Shown here in pieces: positions 1-6,681 of a DNA stretch of 6,903 bases; position 1 is the first letter of the stretch; every line of letters begins with the position of its first letter. Source of the stretch: Acidobacteriota bacterium. Its GTDB lineage: Bacteria; Acidobacteriota; Terriglobia; 20CM-2-55-15. A program made the position numbers and the translations under genes. The stretch spans positions 1-6,903 of the forward strand of contig QHXD01000381.1 of NCBI GenBank assembly GCA_003223895.1, read 5' to 3'. A model generated the notes under the pieces. That model had not been told where the DNA came from. It saw only the letters and a program-made list of their open reading frames with translations, and did not search any database.

Positions 1-1
1 T

Positions 2-1612
2 AAAAGCTTCCCGTAACTGCGCCTCGCGTACTGGCTCATTTAAGAACGAATTGATTCCGGCCTGGCGTGCCTGTGCGTGTAGCCGTTTGTGCTGAGGTGA
101 CATGAGAATGAGCCGCACGAACGCGCCCGCCGGCGTCGCTCGAATTCGCTTTGCCAGTTCCATCGGACCGATGTCACGCAGGCGTGAGTTCAGGATCACG
201 GCGTCAAATGCCGGCCTCTGCTGAATCACCTGAAGAGCTTCTTCGGCGGTGCCGGCTTGTGATGGTGACATTCCCAGCGCCTGGATACGCCTTACCAGGA
301 TTTCACGATGAATAGGTTGGTCTTCCAGTATCAGGACTTGCTTACCCGCGAAATCCGGAACTGATGGCGTCTGATCGCCGGAGGGATTGCTCTGCGGCTT
401 CAGGTTCATTGTGAAATGGAACGTGCTGCCGCGATCGGCTTCGCTCTCAACCCAGATCCAGCCGCCCATTTTCTCGGTTAGTAGTTTGCTGATCGCGAGC
501 CCCAAACCGGTGCCGCCAAAGGAACCCGTTGAGGATTGCTGGATCTGGCTGAACGACTGGAACAGCCTGTCCTGCAGATCGCGAGGAATACCGATACCGG
601 TGTCCCGAATCGAAACCTGAATTGTCTGGTCGTCGTTTGGCCGGAAGATGCGAACGGAAATCTCGCCTCGGGCCGTGAACTTTACTGCATTGCCGATCAG
701 ATTGACCAGGATCTGCCTTATGCGGGCGACGTCGCCGAGCAGTTTCGCGGGAACGGACGGTTCGATTATGTAACCCAACGCCAGATTCTTCTCGCTCGCC
801 TTCATCGCCAACAGTTCAAGCGTTTCTTCAACACAGGTCGCCAATTCGAACGGCTGTTCCTCGAATTCGAGTTTTCCCGCCTCAATTTTGGAGAAATCGA
901 GAACGTCGTTGATCAGCTCCAGCAATGCGCTCCCGCTGTTACGAATGGTCTCGACATAGCTCAACTGTTCGTTGTTTAACGGGGTATCTCCCAGCAATGT
1001 TGTCATTCCAATCACGCCCGCCAGCGGTGTTCGGATCTCGTGGCTCATGTTGGCGAGGAACTCGGATTTGACTCGCGTGGCCGCCTCGAGGTGTTGGTTC
1101 GCTTCATGAAGCTTTGTATTGCTCTCGAGTAGTTTCTGCTGGCTCTCCCGCAGTGCACGATAAGCTTCGTCTCGCTGGATCTGGTTCAAATACGCTCTGG
1201 AGTGATACCGAATTCGAGCAACCAGTTCGAGTTTGTCGGGCAGCTTGACCAGGTAATCGTTGGCTCCCGCCACGAAGGCGTCTCGCTTGGTTACCGGATC
1301 TTCCTTACTGGAAAGCACAATGATTGGCGTGGTCGCAGTCGCGGGATTGTTGCGCAGCAGACGAACGAGGTGGAGTCCTTCGATCGTGGGCATTACCAGG
1401 TCCTGCAGGATGACCGTCGGGCGAACTCTTTCTGCCAACTCCAGTGCGAGGCTCGGATCGGCGCAATAGTGCATATCGATGTCCAGTTCGTCCAACAGCA
1501 GAGCTCTCACGGCGTGACCGACGATTGCCTGGTCGTCGATGAGCAACACCATCGCGGAATATTCCGGAGCTCGGTCCCCTGTATCGCTATCGGGCGCTTT
1601 GTGGAGTTTCAT
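2..1612 (-). CDS. WspR-like receiver and stalk fused to a histidine kinase and receiver (WspHRR-like hybrid), 3' end off the window
   Basis: An uninterrupted frame of 537 codons runs from ATG 1612 off the window edge. Residues 20-135 are a receiver with VLLIDDQ (23-29), phospho-acceptor Asp71 in ILQDLVMP and Lys123 in DYLVKLPDKLELVARIRY. The stalk then reads RDEAYRALRESQQKLLESN (147-165), nearly identical to what I recall of Pseudomonas WspR. In place of GGDEF there is a coiled link and HisKA with His191 in MSHEIRTPL. HATPase_c follows with Asn308 (LIGNAVKFT), G1 DTGIGIP (337-343), F box LFQSFSQ and G2 GGTGLGLAI (366-374). A second receiver (about 424-537) has the acidic pair Glu430-Asp431 but Asn475 at the phospho-acceptor position and Glu526 where Lys is expected. 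No transmembrane segment is seen. Its N-terminal receiver is the likely WspE target; the output is then probably a phosphorelay. I recall a comparable gene, wspHRR, in Burkholderia. More domains may follow beyond base 1. Confidence 0.9.
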   Translation of the reverse strand, partial: MKLHKAPDSDTGDRAPEYSAMVLLIDDQAIVGHAVRALLLDELDIDMHYCADPSLALELAERVRPTVILQDLVMPTIEGLHLVRLLRNNPATATTPIIVLSSKEDPVTKRDAFVAGANDYLVKLPDKLELVARIRYHSRAYLNQIQRDEAYRALRESQQKLLESNTKLHEANQHLEAATRVKSEFLANMSHEIRTPLAGVIGMTTLLGDTPLNNEQLSYVETIRNSGSALLELINDVLDFSKIEAGKLEFEEQPFELATCVEETLELLAMKASEKNLALGYIIEPSVPAKLLGDVARIRQILVNLIGNAVKFTARGEISVRIFRPNDDQTIQVSIRDTGIGIPRDLQDRLFQSFSQIQQSSTGSFGGTGLGLAISKLLTEKMGGWIWVESEADRGSTFHFTMNLKPQSNPSGDQTPSVPDFAGKQVLILEDQPIHREILVRRIQALGMSPSQAGTAEEALQVIQQRPAFDAVILNSRLRDIGPMELAKRIRATPAGAFVRLILMSPQHKRLHAQARQAGINSFLNEPVREAQLREAF

Positions 1613-1620
1613 GATGTGCT

Positions 1621-2661
1621 CTACCTTTCTGTTCCTGAAAACTTCACACCGCCCCTTGCCAAACTCGAGTGGATTGCAGCACCTATCTCTTCAAGCGGAA
1701 GTATCGAAACGGCCGCGTCAAGCTCAACAGCGGCTTTTGGCATTCCATAGACCATACTGGTCGATTCGTCCTGGGCGATGGTCATTGCTCCGGCCGTTCG
1801 CAATGCTTTCAAGCCGGCCGCACCGTCTCGGCCCATTCCAGTAAGCAGGACTCCGATGATCTGCCCTTTCCAGTATTTCAGAATGCTTTGAAAAAACACG
1901 TCGACAGAAGGGCGATAAGACAAGTGACGGGGTTCGGCGCTATAGCCCAGCGTATTTGGAGAACGGAACACCAGGTGACGATCGCCACCGGAAAACAGAA
2001 CAAGACCGTTCACCAGTACCGATCCTTCGGAAGCCAGACGAACTGGCACTCCGGATCGTTCGTTCAGCCAGCATGCCATCGTCGGCGCGAAATGCGCGTC
2101 CACATGCTGCACGATGACGAACGCGGCCGAAGGTTCCGGTGGCAGGTCCGATAGTACTCGGCCCAGAGCCGCCGGCCCGCCCGCGGATGCGCCTATCGCG
2201 ACCAGCCACCGAGGAGAGTCCGAGGAGTACGGTGGTGTAATGTGTGGCGTTGTTACGCTTCGGCGGTCCGCTTGCATTTCGCCAAGTTCGTCGAGTTTGG
2301 CCAGGAGCTGGTCGCCTGCGGCGAGTTGATTTCCATGGGTCAGTATTGGAGTGGGAACCGCATCGATGGCTCCGTTGCTGAGCGCCTGAAACACCTTCTC
2401 CGCATGGCCATGGACGGTCGCTGTGACCACAAGGATTGGGCACGGCGACTCCTTCATAATGCGTCTCGTAGCTTCGACGCCATCAACCCGCGGCATGACC
2501 AGATCCATCAGGATGACGTCGGCTGGATCTTCCTTTGCAAGGCGAATCGCTTCTTCGCCATTGGTTGCAATCCACGCCACGCTGTGCCGATTCGAGCTCA
2601 GGACAGCCCGCCGGAGCGCTTCCACTGCCAGTTCCAGGTCATTCACAATTCCGATCTTCAC
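1621..2661 (-). CDS. wspF: WspF-type CheB receptor methylesterase/response regulator
   Basis: The 346-aa protein removes receptor methyl groups when phosphorylated by WspE and so provides negative feedback; loss of WspF locks the Pseudomonas pathway on. The N-terminal receiver (1-108) opens MKIGIVNDLELAVEALRRAV, which closely resembles Pseudomonas WspF and has Asn-Asp rather than Asp-Asp in the acidic pocket. The phospho-acceptor is Asp53 in LMDLVMP and the switch Thr is Thr80. The usual Lys is not seen (AIDAVPTPIL). After a linker (about 109-150), the methylesterase domain shows the triad Ser159 in GASAGG, His186 in VQHVD and Asp279 in TGMGRDGAAG. The start is GTG, overlapping the wspE stop by 4 nt, so the two genes are probably coupled. 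No damage is visible. Confidence 0.94.
   Translation of the reverse strand: MKIGIVNDLELAVEALRRAVLSSNRHSVAWIATNGEEAIRLAKEDPADVILMDLVMPRVDGVEATRRIMKESPCPILVVTATVHGHAEKVFQALSNGAIDAVPTPILTHGNQLAAGDQLLAKLDELGEMQADRRSVTTPHITPPYSSDSPRWLVAIGASAGGPAALGRVLSDLPPEPSAAFVIVQHVDAHFAPTMACWLNERSGVPVRLASEGSVLVNGLVLFSGGDRHLVFRSPNTLGYSAEPRHLSYRPSVDVFFQSILKYWKGQIIGVLLTGMGRDGAAGLKALRTAGAMTIAQDESTSMVYGMPKAAVELDAAVSILPLEEIGAAIHSSLARGGVKFSGTER
1624..1628 (-). promoter_or_regulatory. Probable weak ribosome binding site for the terminal hybrid kinase
   Basis: AAAGG lies eleven bases before ATG 1612-1610, at the very end of wspF. Spacing is longer than ideal, so initiation may depend on re-initiation after the wspF stop 8 nt upstream. 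Confidence 0.35.
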
Positions 2662-4544
2662 GCTTCCGATTCTCCAATCAGATCAGCCACAGCCTCGAGC
2701 AGGGTTTCATCGTGGAAACTGGATTTCGTGAGGTAATAGCTGGCGCCCGCCTGCAGTCCGCGCTGCCGATCCTCCTCGCGGTCCTTGTAGGAGACGATCA
2801 TCACGGGTGTCGTGGAAAGACGAGCGTCCTTCTTGATGAGGCTTACCAATTCGATGCCGTCCATACGGGGCATGTCGACATCCGCAATCACCAGGTCGTA
2901 GTTCCCGGTCCGGACAGCGTTCCAGCCGTCCATGCCGTCGATCGCTACGTCAACCGAGTAGCCGCGATGATCCAGTAATTTCCGCTCCAGTTCCCTCACG
3001 GTCAGCGAATCGTCGACCACCAGAACGCGCTTGCGATTGTTCTTTCCGGAGACAGTCGACGACTCCCGCATGTTCGATAGCTGTCCGGCGGACACGATAT
3101 TCTCGATTGAGCGCAAGATGTCATCGACATCGACGATGAGAACCGGCGTTCGATCGGGTAGCAACGCCGCGGCGCTGATGTTCCGCAGTTTTCCCAGCCT
3201 TTGATCGAGAGGTAACACGACGAGTTCTCTCTCGCTGATGAAGCCGTCAACGACCAGGCCGTGGCGGTGCGTTCGGTCACCGAGGACGACAATCGATAGA
3301 GCTTCAGAATCGGAGACCTCAGAATCGAGATCGAAAACCTGGCGTGCCGGTACAAGGCCGATGGTTTCACCGTCGAGATCGACGTACTGGCGTCCTTGAA
3401 CGGCTCGAATCTTTTCCCTGGACATCTTCAGAACTGAGGTCAATCGGGTGAGAGGAAATGCATACCCTTCACCGGCAATGTCTACCAGCAGTGTCCGAAT
3501 TACCGACAGAGTCAGCGGCAGTTCGAGGTGAAAGCTGGTACCTCGTCCGACATGCGATGAAATGCGGACCCGTCCTCCGACGTCTTTGACCATCGACTGG
3601 ACCAGGTCTAATCCGACACCACGCCCGGAGATTTCGGTCACGTGCGATCTCAGCGTGAAACCGGGTAGAAAGAGGAATTCGAGCAACTCGGCTTCGGTCA
3701 TCTTTGCCGCGATTTCCGCAGTTGTCAGTTTCTTCTCGACAATGGTTTGACGAATGGTCTCAGCGTCGATCCCCGGACCGTCGTCGGACACGGTGACCAT
3801 AAGCATGCCTGCATTGTGACGTGCTTCAAGGCGCACGGTGCCTGCCGGAGGCTTGCCGCTCTTGCGCCGTTCCTCGGGCAGTTCGACGCCATGATCGACG
3901 GCGTTCCGCAGGAGATGAGTGAGCGGCGCTTCCAGCTTCTCCAGAACCTCGCGGTCGGCCTGAGTGGTCTCCCCAGCGAGTTCCAGGTTCACTTCCTTGT
4001 GCAGCGAGCGTGCGAGGTCACGCACCATGCGCGGAAATTCCCGAATGCCATCGGCAAAAGGCCGCATTCGCGTATCCAGCACTTCGTCATAGAGACGCGC
4101 GGACAAATTGAGAAACCGCCGATCGAAAAGATCCAGCTCCTCCAGCTGCTCCTGAATGATCTTGTTCAGTTCCAGCGTGCGCTGCTCGAGCTCTGCAACC
4201 TGGCTTGTCCTGATCACCTGGCTCCTGGAGTCCAGGGTTTGGCGCATTGCAGTTACCGACTGGCCGACTTTCCGGCCGTGGTGCTTCAAGCGCATCAGGT
4301 CCTGGGCGAATTCGTCGAGCCAGGTGGAAGCAACCTTGGATTCACCCGCCAGGGCGAGAAGTCGATTGAGATTGTCTGCAGTGACTCTCAGACTGCGCGC
4401 CGAACCGGCATTCTGGACCTCGATTTTGGAAGGGGCGCCGGCGGCCGGAATAGTATGTTGCGCTTCGGCCGCCTCGGGCTCGGGTATCGAATGGAACGGG
4501 GTGCTCGACATTACTTTATCGGCCGAAAGCCAACCGGACAGCAT
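2658..4544 (-). CDS. wspE: CheA kinase core of WspE: dimerisation, ATPase, CheW-like and receiver domains
   Basis: This 628-codon frame is the intact part of wspE. After an Ala/Glu-rich link it has the WspE-like segment SLRVTADNLNRLLALAGES (51-69) and a long helical dimerisation region (to about 185). The HATPase domain follows, with N box HLLRNAVDHG (210-219), G1 box DDGPGID (254-260), LFLPGFT (291-297) and G2 box GRGVGLD (307-313), closing with GRGTSFHLELPL. A CheW-like regulatory domain occupies about 345-480. A C-terminal receiver (about 506-625) has VLVVDDS, the phospho-acceptor Asp555 in IADVDMPRMDG and Lys607 in YLTKSS, so it looks competent. There is no P2 (CheY/CheB-docking) domain, as in Wsp kinases. 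The ATG at 4544 lies inside the upstream frame with only a weak GGA before it; whether it is used is unknown. It overlaps wspF by 4 nt. Confidence 0.88.
   Translation of the reverse strand: MLSGWLSADKVMSSTPFHSIPEPEAAEAQHTIPAAGAPSKIEVQNAGSARSLRVTADNLNRLLALAGESKVASTWLDEFAQDLMRLKHHGRKVGQSVTAMRQTLDSRSQVIRTSQVAELEQRTLELNKIIQEQLEELDLFDRRFLNLSARLYDEVLDTRMRPFADGIREFPRMVRDLARSLHKEVNLELAGETTQADREVLEKLEAPLTHLLRNAVDHGVELPEERRKSGKPPAGTVRLEARHNAGMLMVTVSDDGPGIDAETIRQTIVEKKLTTAEIAAKMTEAELLEFLFLPGFTLRSHVTEISGRGVGLDLVQSMVKDVGGRVRISSHVGRGTSFHLELPLTLSVIRTLLVDIAGEGYAFPLTRLTSVLKMSREKIRAVQGRQYVDLDGETIGLVPARQVFDLDSEVSDSEALSIVVLGDRTHRHGLVVDGFISERELVVLPLDQRLGKLRNISAAALLPDRTPVLIVDVDDILRSIENIVSAGQLSNMRESSTVSGKNNRKRVLVVDDSLTVRELERKLLDHRGYSVDVAIDGMDGWNAVRTGNYDLVIADVDMPRMDGIELVSLIKKDARLSTTPVMIVSYKDREEDRQRGLQAGASYYLTKSSFHDETLLEAVADLIGESEA
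2671..2675 (-). promoter_or_regulatory. Ribosome binding site for wspF
   Basis: GGAGA on the minus strand lies nine bases before GTG 2661-2659, within the last codons of wspE. Together with the GTGA stop/start overlap it decides the GTG as the wspF start. Confidence 0.6.
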
Positions 4545-5413
4545 ATTGTGGTATCCAATGCAATTTCATGGAGCAGATCCACTCCTTCCAGCAGCTTGTC
4601 TATCTGTTCACTGGTCAGAGCGAGTCTGCCCTTCTGTACCGCTACGAAGCAGTCCTCCATGGCATGCGCAACTTCGACGGCCGGGGTTCGATTCACAATC
4701 CGGGCAGCACCCTTGATCGAATGTGCGCTTCGCATCAGGCTTTCAAGGAGCTGCGGGGAACGGGTGCCGCGTTCGAGCGCGATGAGGCCGTCGCTGAGAG
4801 ATGCGCGGTTACGCTCCACTTCCAGGCGGAACAACTCGACTAAAGAAAGATTGGCAAGGTCCTCGTTCATAGAAGGTTCTTGCTCAATGCGGCGAAGAGC
4901 AAGTCTTCGTCGAGGAATGCAATCGTACGGTTGCGAATCGTCAGCAAGCCGCGTGTGTAGTTGCATGTAGAACCGGTCAGAGTGGCTGGCAGGTCGTTTA
5001 TCTGGTCGGCGCGGTAATGCTCGACACCGACCGATCAGACGCCTGTGAACTTTTCGGCCGTTCGACGGGTTCACTTCTGCCGATATTCCGATACCGAGCA
5101 GTGCGTCCAGCGACACGCACAGGAGCAGTTCACCGCGCACATTTGTCAGGGTGAGCGCAATCCCGCTCCGGCGCTGCGGGATCGTGTGAAACGCGGAATC
5201 TTCGGCGACCACTTCCACCACATTTGTCGGGACAGCAAGAAACGACGTACCGATACGGAAGACCATACAACTGCGCAATTCAGCCGTATTCACAGTCTTC
5301 TGCTCCGCAACGTGACGGGTCCACTCGGCGCGATAGCCTTCCGGCGGCTCTCGTTCAAGAAGGCGCGTAACAGCGCCTTCAGACTCGGTGTTTGTAGTGT
5401 GAGCGTCTACCAT
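4511..5413 (-). CDS. Chimeric reading frame as it stands: front of WspD joined in frame to the WspE HPt domain
   Basis: If the sequence is correct, translation from ATG 5413 does not stop at the old wspD end but continues for 300 codons to TAA 4513-4511. Residues 1-127 are genuine WspD. Residues 128-181 are out-of-frame, Arg/Pro-rich translation of the back half of wspD and have no CheW character. Residues 182-300 are the HPt domain of WspE, starting at its own Met (MNEDLANLSLVELFRLEVE) and carrying the phospho-accepting His in SAHSIKGAARIV (chimera residue 231, WspE residue 50). The last dozen residues, after LLHEIA, are probably out of frame. A functional chimera seems unlikely because the CheW fold is incomplete, but the HPt part could still be produced by initiation at its own ATG 4870. 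Confidence 0.5.
   Translation of the reverse strand: MVDAHTTNTESEGAVTRLLEREPPEGYRAEWTRHVAEQKTVNTAELRSCMVFRIGTSFLAVPTNVVEVVAEDSAFHTIPQRRSGIALTLTNVRGELLLCVSLDALLGIGISAEVNPSNGRKVHRRLIGRCRALPRRPDKRPASHSDRFYMQLHTRLADDSQPYDCIPRRRLALRRIEQEPSMNEDLANLSLVELFRLEVERNRASLSDGLIALERGTRSPQLLESLMRSAHSIKGAARIVNRTPAVEVAHAMEDCFVAVQKGRLALTSEQIDKLLEGVDLLHEIALDTTICCPVGFRPIK
4867..5413 (-). pseudogene. wspD: WspD-type CheW-like coupling protein, frameshifted with apparent internal deletion
   Basis: The gene encodes the second CheW-like scaffold of the Wsp array, expected to link receptor and WspE. From ATG 5413 the frame gives a basic N-terminal extension (residues 1-45) and then the first CheW strands: CMVFRIGTSFLAVPTNVVEV (49-68), IPQRRSGIALTLTNVRGELL (78-97) and VSLDALLGIGI (100-110), up to RRLI (124-127). 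At base 5032 the CheW sequence continues in a different frame as VGVEHYRADQINDLPATLTG, then YTRGLLTIRNRTIAFLDEDL, and ends at TGA 4869-4867. In other CheW/WspD proteins about 15 residues (roughly one and a half strands) separate the equivalents of RLI and VGV. This therefore looks like a deletion of 3n+2 bases rather than a one-base slip. The old stop overlaps the wspE ATG by 4 nt, so the original operon layout is intact. A sequencing or assembly fault is possible. Confidence 0.8.
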
Positions 5414-6681
5414 CGGTCGTTTTCCTTCGCTTGGACTGTAAAGATCTGTCGCTTTTCCGCTCTCCTGGCGCGCTCGCGTAAACGTCTGGCAGTCGCAGTG
5501 TCATGTTTCCGGTCCGCGATGACGGCGAGGTGAGCTAATGCCTGATGGTGGCCCGGATCAAGGTAGATCGCTCGTCTGTAGCTCTCTTCGGCCTCATGAA
5601 TACGGCCCATTGCATCTTGAACGATACCGAGCAGGGCATACACTTCCGCGGAATTGCCGAACGTGCGCAGAAGCGACTCACAGACATCGTGCGCATCAGA
5701 CAACTGTCCCGCATCGGCAAGCTCACGGGCTTTTGCAAGATCCGGAACGGTGGCAATGTTGCCGCGTGTCGAGCCCGCCGTACTCGACGGCTTCGTCATC
5801 GGCCTGGGCACCGGCTGGGATACCGGAATTACTCGATGCTTACGTTTCGGTGCCTCAGCCTTATGCGGTGCGGCCGACGCGGGCGGGGAACTGCGTTTCA
5901 GGAAGCCAAACGACATCCGCTGCTTCATCGGTGCGAAACCGGCATCGATCATGAGGCAGCCCTCTGCCGGGCCGACGAAGAAAACCCCGGCCGGGTCCAG
6001 CAGCCGGCCCAGGACCGAAACGGTTTCTTTTTGCTTTTCAGCGTCGAAGTAGATTAGAACATTGCGGCAGAAGATGACATCGTAGGCATCCCCTCCGATA
6101 TTGAAGTCCGGCGCCAGAAGATTCCCCTGCCTGAAATGAACCAGTTTGCGTACCGGCGCTGCCAGGCGAAACGCTCCCCCTTCGCGAGAAAAGTAACGGT
6201 CGCGAAACGTGAAGTCTGTGGAGCGGAACGAGTTGTCACGATAGACGGCATGGCTGGCGTGAGCCAGTGAAGTACGACTGATATCGATAGCGTCCAGCCG
6301 AAACTGCGCTGCCGGAAATCCCGAGTCCAGCAGAACCATTGCAATGGAATAAGGCTCTTCTCCAGTTGAACACGGGACACTGAGTATGCGCAGCATGCGT
6401 GCCCGCTGAGCGGACATCCATTCGGTTTGCACCCAGTCCGCAAAAGCCTGAAATGCTTCGATATGCCGGAAGAACCATGTTTCCGGCACCACCACGGCTT
6501 CGATGAGCAACTGTAGTTCTTCAGGGGATTGACGAACGTGTTCCAGATAGTCAATGCCGTCCTGGAAACCACACTGTTCCAGTCGGATCCTGACCGCCTG
6601 TCGAACGGTCTCACGGCCCAGAGAGGCGGCGTCCAATCCCATCGCGTTCCGAAGCAGTTCTTCGATCTCAACGATGAACAT
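5407..6681 (-). CDS. wspC: WspC-type CheR receptor methyltransferase with C-terminal TPR repeats
   Basis: The 424-aa protein should methylate glutamates on the cognate Wsp receptor using S-adenosylmethionine, opposing WspF. Residues 1-65 form the helical CheR N-domain. The catalytic domain follows, with PETWFFRH (66-73), the SAM-binding stretch SVPCSTGEEPYSIAM (101-115), the acidic loop DAIDIS (130-135), FCRNVLIYFD (204-213) and VGPAE (236-240). A Pro/Ala/Lys-rich linker at about 263-310 leads to two or three TPR units (about 312-410) with the pattern YALLGIVQDAMGRIHEAEESYRRAI-like helices ending in YLDPGH. The CheR-TPR layout is characteristic of WspC. I chose ATG 6681 because homology starts there; the frame stays open upstream to 6867, but that part overlaps wspB and is out-of-frame CheW sequence. 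It overlaps wspB by 14 nt and wspD by 7 nt. Confidence 0.93.
   Translation of the reverse strand: MFIVEIEELLRNAMGLDAASLGRETVRQAVRIRLEQCGFQDGIDYLEHVRQSPEELQLLIEAVVVPETWFFRHIEAFQAFADWVQTEWMSAQRARMLRILSVPCSTGEEPYSIAMVLLDSGFPAAQFRLDAIDISRTSLAHASHAVYRDNSFRSTDFTFRDRYFSREGGAFRLAAPVRKLVHFRQGNLLAPDFNIGGDAYDVIFCRNVLIYFDAEKQKETVSVLGRLLDPAGVFFVGPAEGCLMIDAGFAPMKQRMSFGFLKRSSPPASAAPHKAEAPKRKHRVIPVSQPVPRPMTKPSSTAGSTRGNIATVPDLAKARELADAGQLSDAHDVCESLLRTFGNSAEVYALLGIVQDAMGRIHEAEESYRRAIYLDPGHHQALAHLAVIADRKHDTATARRLRERARRAEKRQIFTVQAKENDRW
5423..5428 (-). promoter_or_regulatory. Ribosome binding site for wspD
   Basis: The minus strand reads GAAGGA here, nine bases upstream of ATG 5413-5411. It lies inside the last codons of wspC and supports the ATG that overlaps the wspC stop (ATGGTAG). 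Confidence 0.55.

Larger units (their letters stand above)
2658..4870 (-). pseudogene. wspE: WspE-type CheA hybrid kinase gene, full extent, interrupted by a frameshift after the HPt domain
   Basis: This is the ancestral extent of the CheA gene, from ATG 4870 (overlapping the wspD stop as ATGA) to TGA 2660-2658. Frame 1 encodes the HPt (P1) domain with His50; frame 2 encodes the rest. The first frame closes at TAA 4513 and the second is closed upstream by a TGA at 4568-4566, so the break must lie within 4514-4565. Adding back one base would give a 737-residue protein, close to the size I recall for Pseudomonas WspE (about 750). It would also place GWLSADK at the expected distance after HEIA, so a one-base loss is the simplest reading. 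The affected stretch is the weakly conserved link between HPt and kinase core. In WspE, phosphate passes from this His to the WspE receiver, to WspF and to the WspR-type output protein, so separating HPt from the core could uncouple signalling unless the HPt works in trans. Confidence 0.75.

Noticed and set aside
1613..1620. Promoter or terminator between wspF and the hybrid kinase
   Set aside because: The gap is only 8 nt with no inverted repeat or promoter elements; the genes are almost certainly cotranscribed.
1940..2443. A 167-codon minus-strand frame within wspF
   Set aside because: It is an alternative frame of wspF, Arg/Gly-rich with no motif, while the wspF frame contains the full catalytic triad.
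1202..2736. Several plus-strand open frames of 70-180 codons opposite wspF and the hybrid kinase
   Set aside because: No family resemblance; they overlap well-conserved minus-strand domains and each other in different frames.
3747..4970. A 407-codon open frame on the plus strand
   Set aside because: It lies antisense to wspE and the end of wspD, shows no recognisable domain, and the opposite strand carries all conserved CheA motifs. It is a by-product of codon composition.
5025..5045. Programmed ribosomal frameshift in wspD
   Set aside because: No slippery heptamer or evident downstream stem, and about 15 residues of the CheW fold seem to be missing, which frameshifting would not restore.
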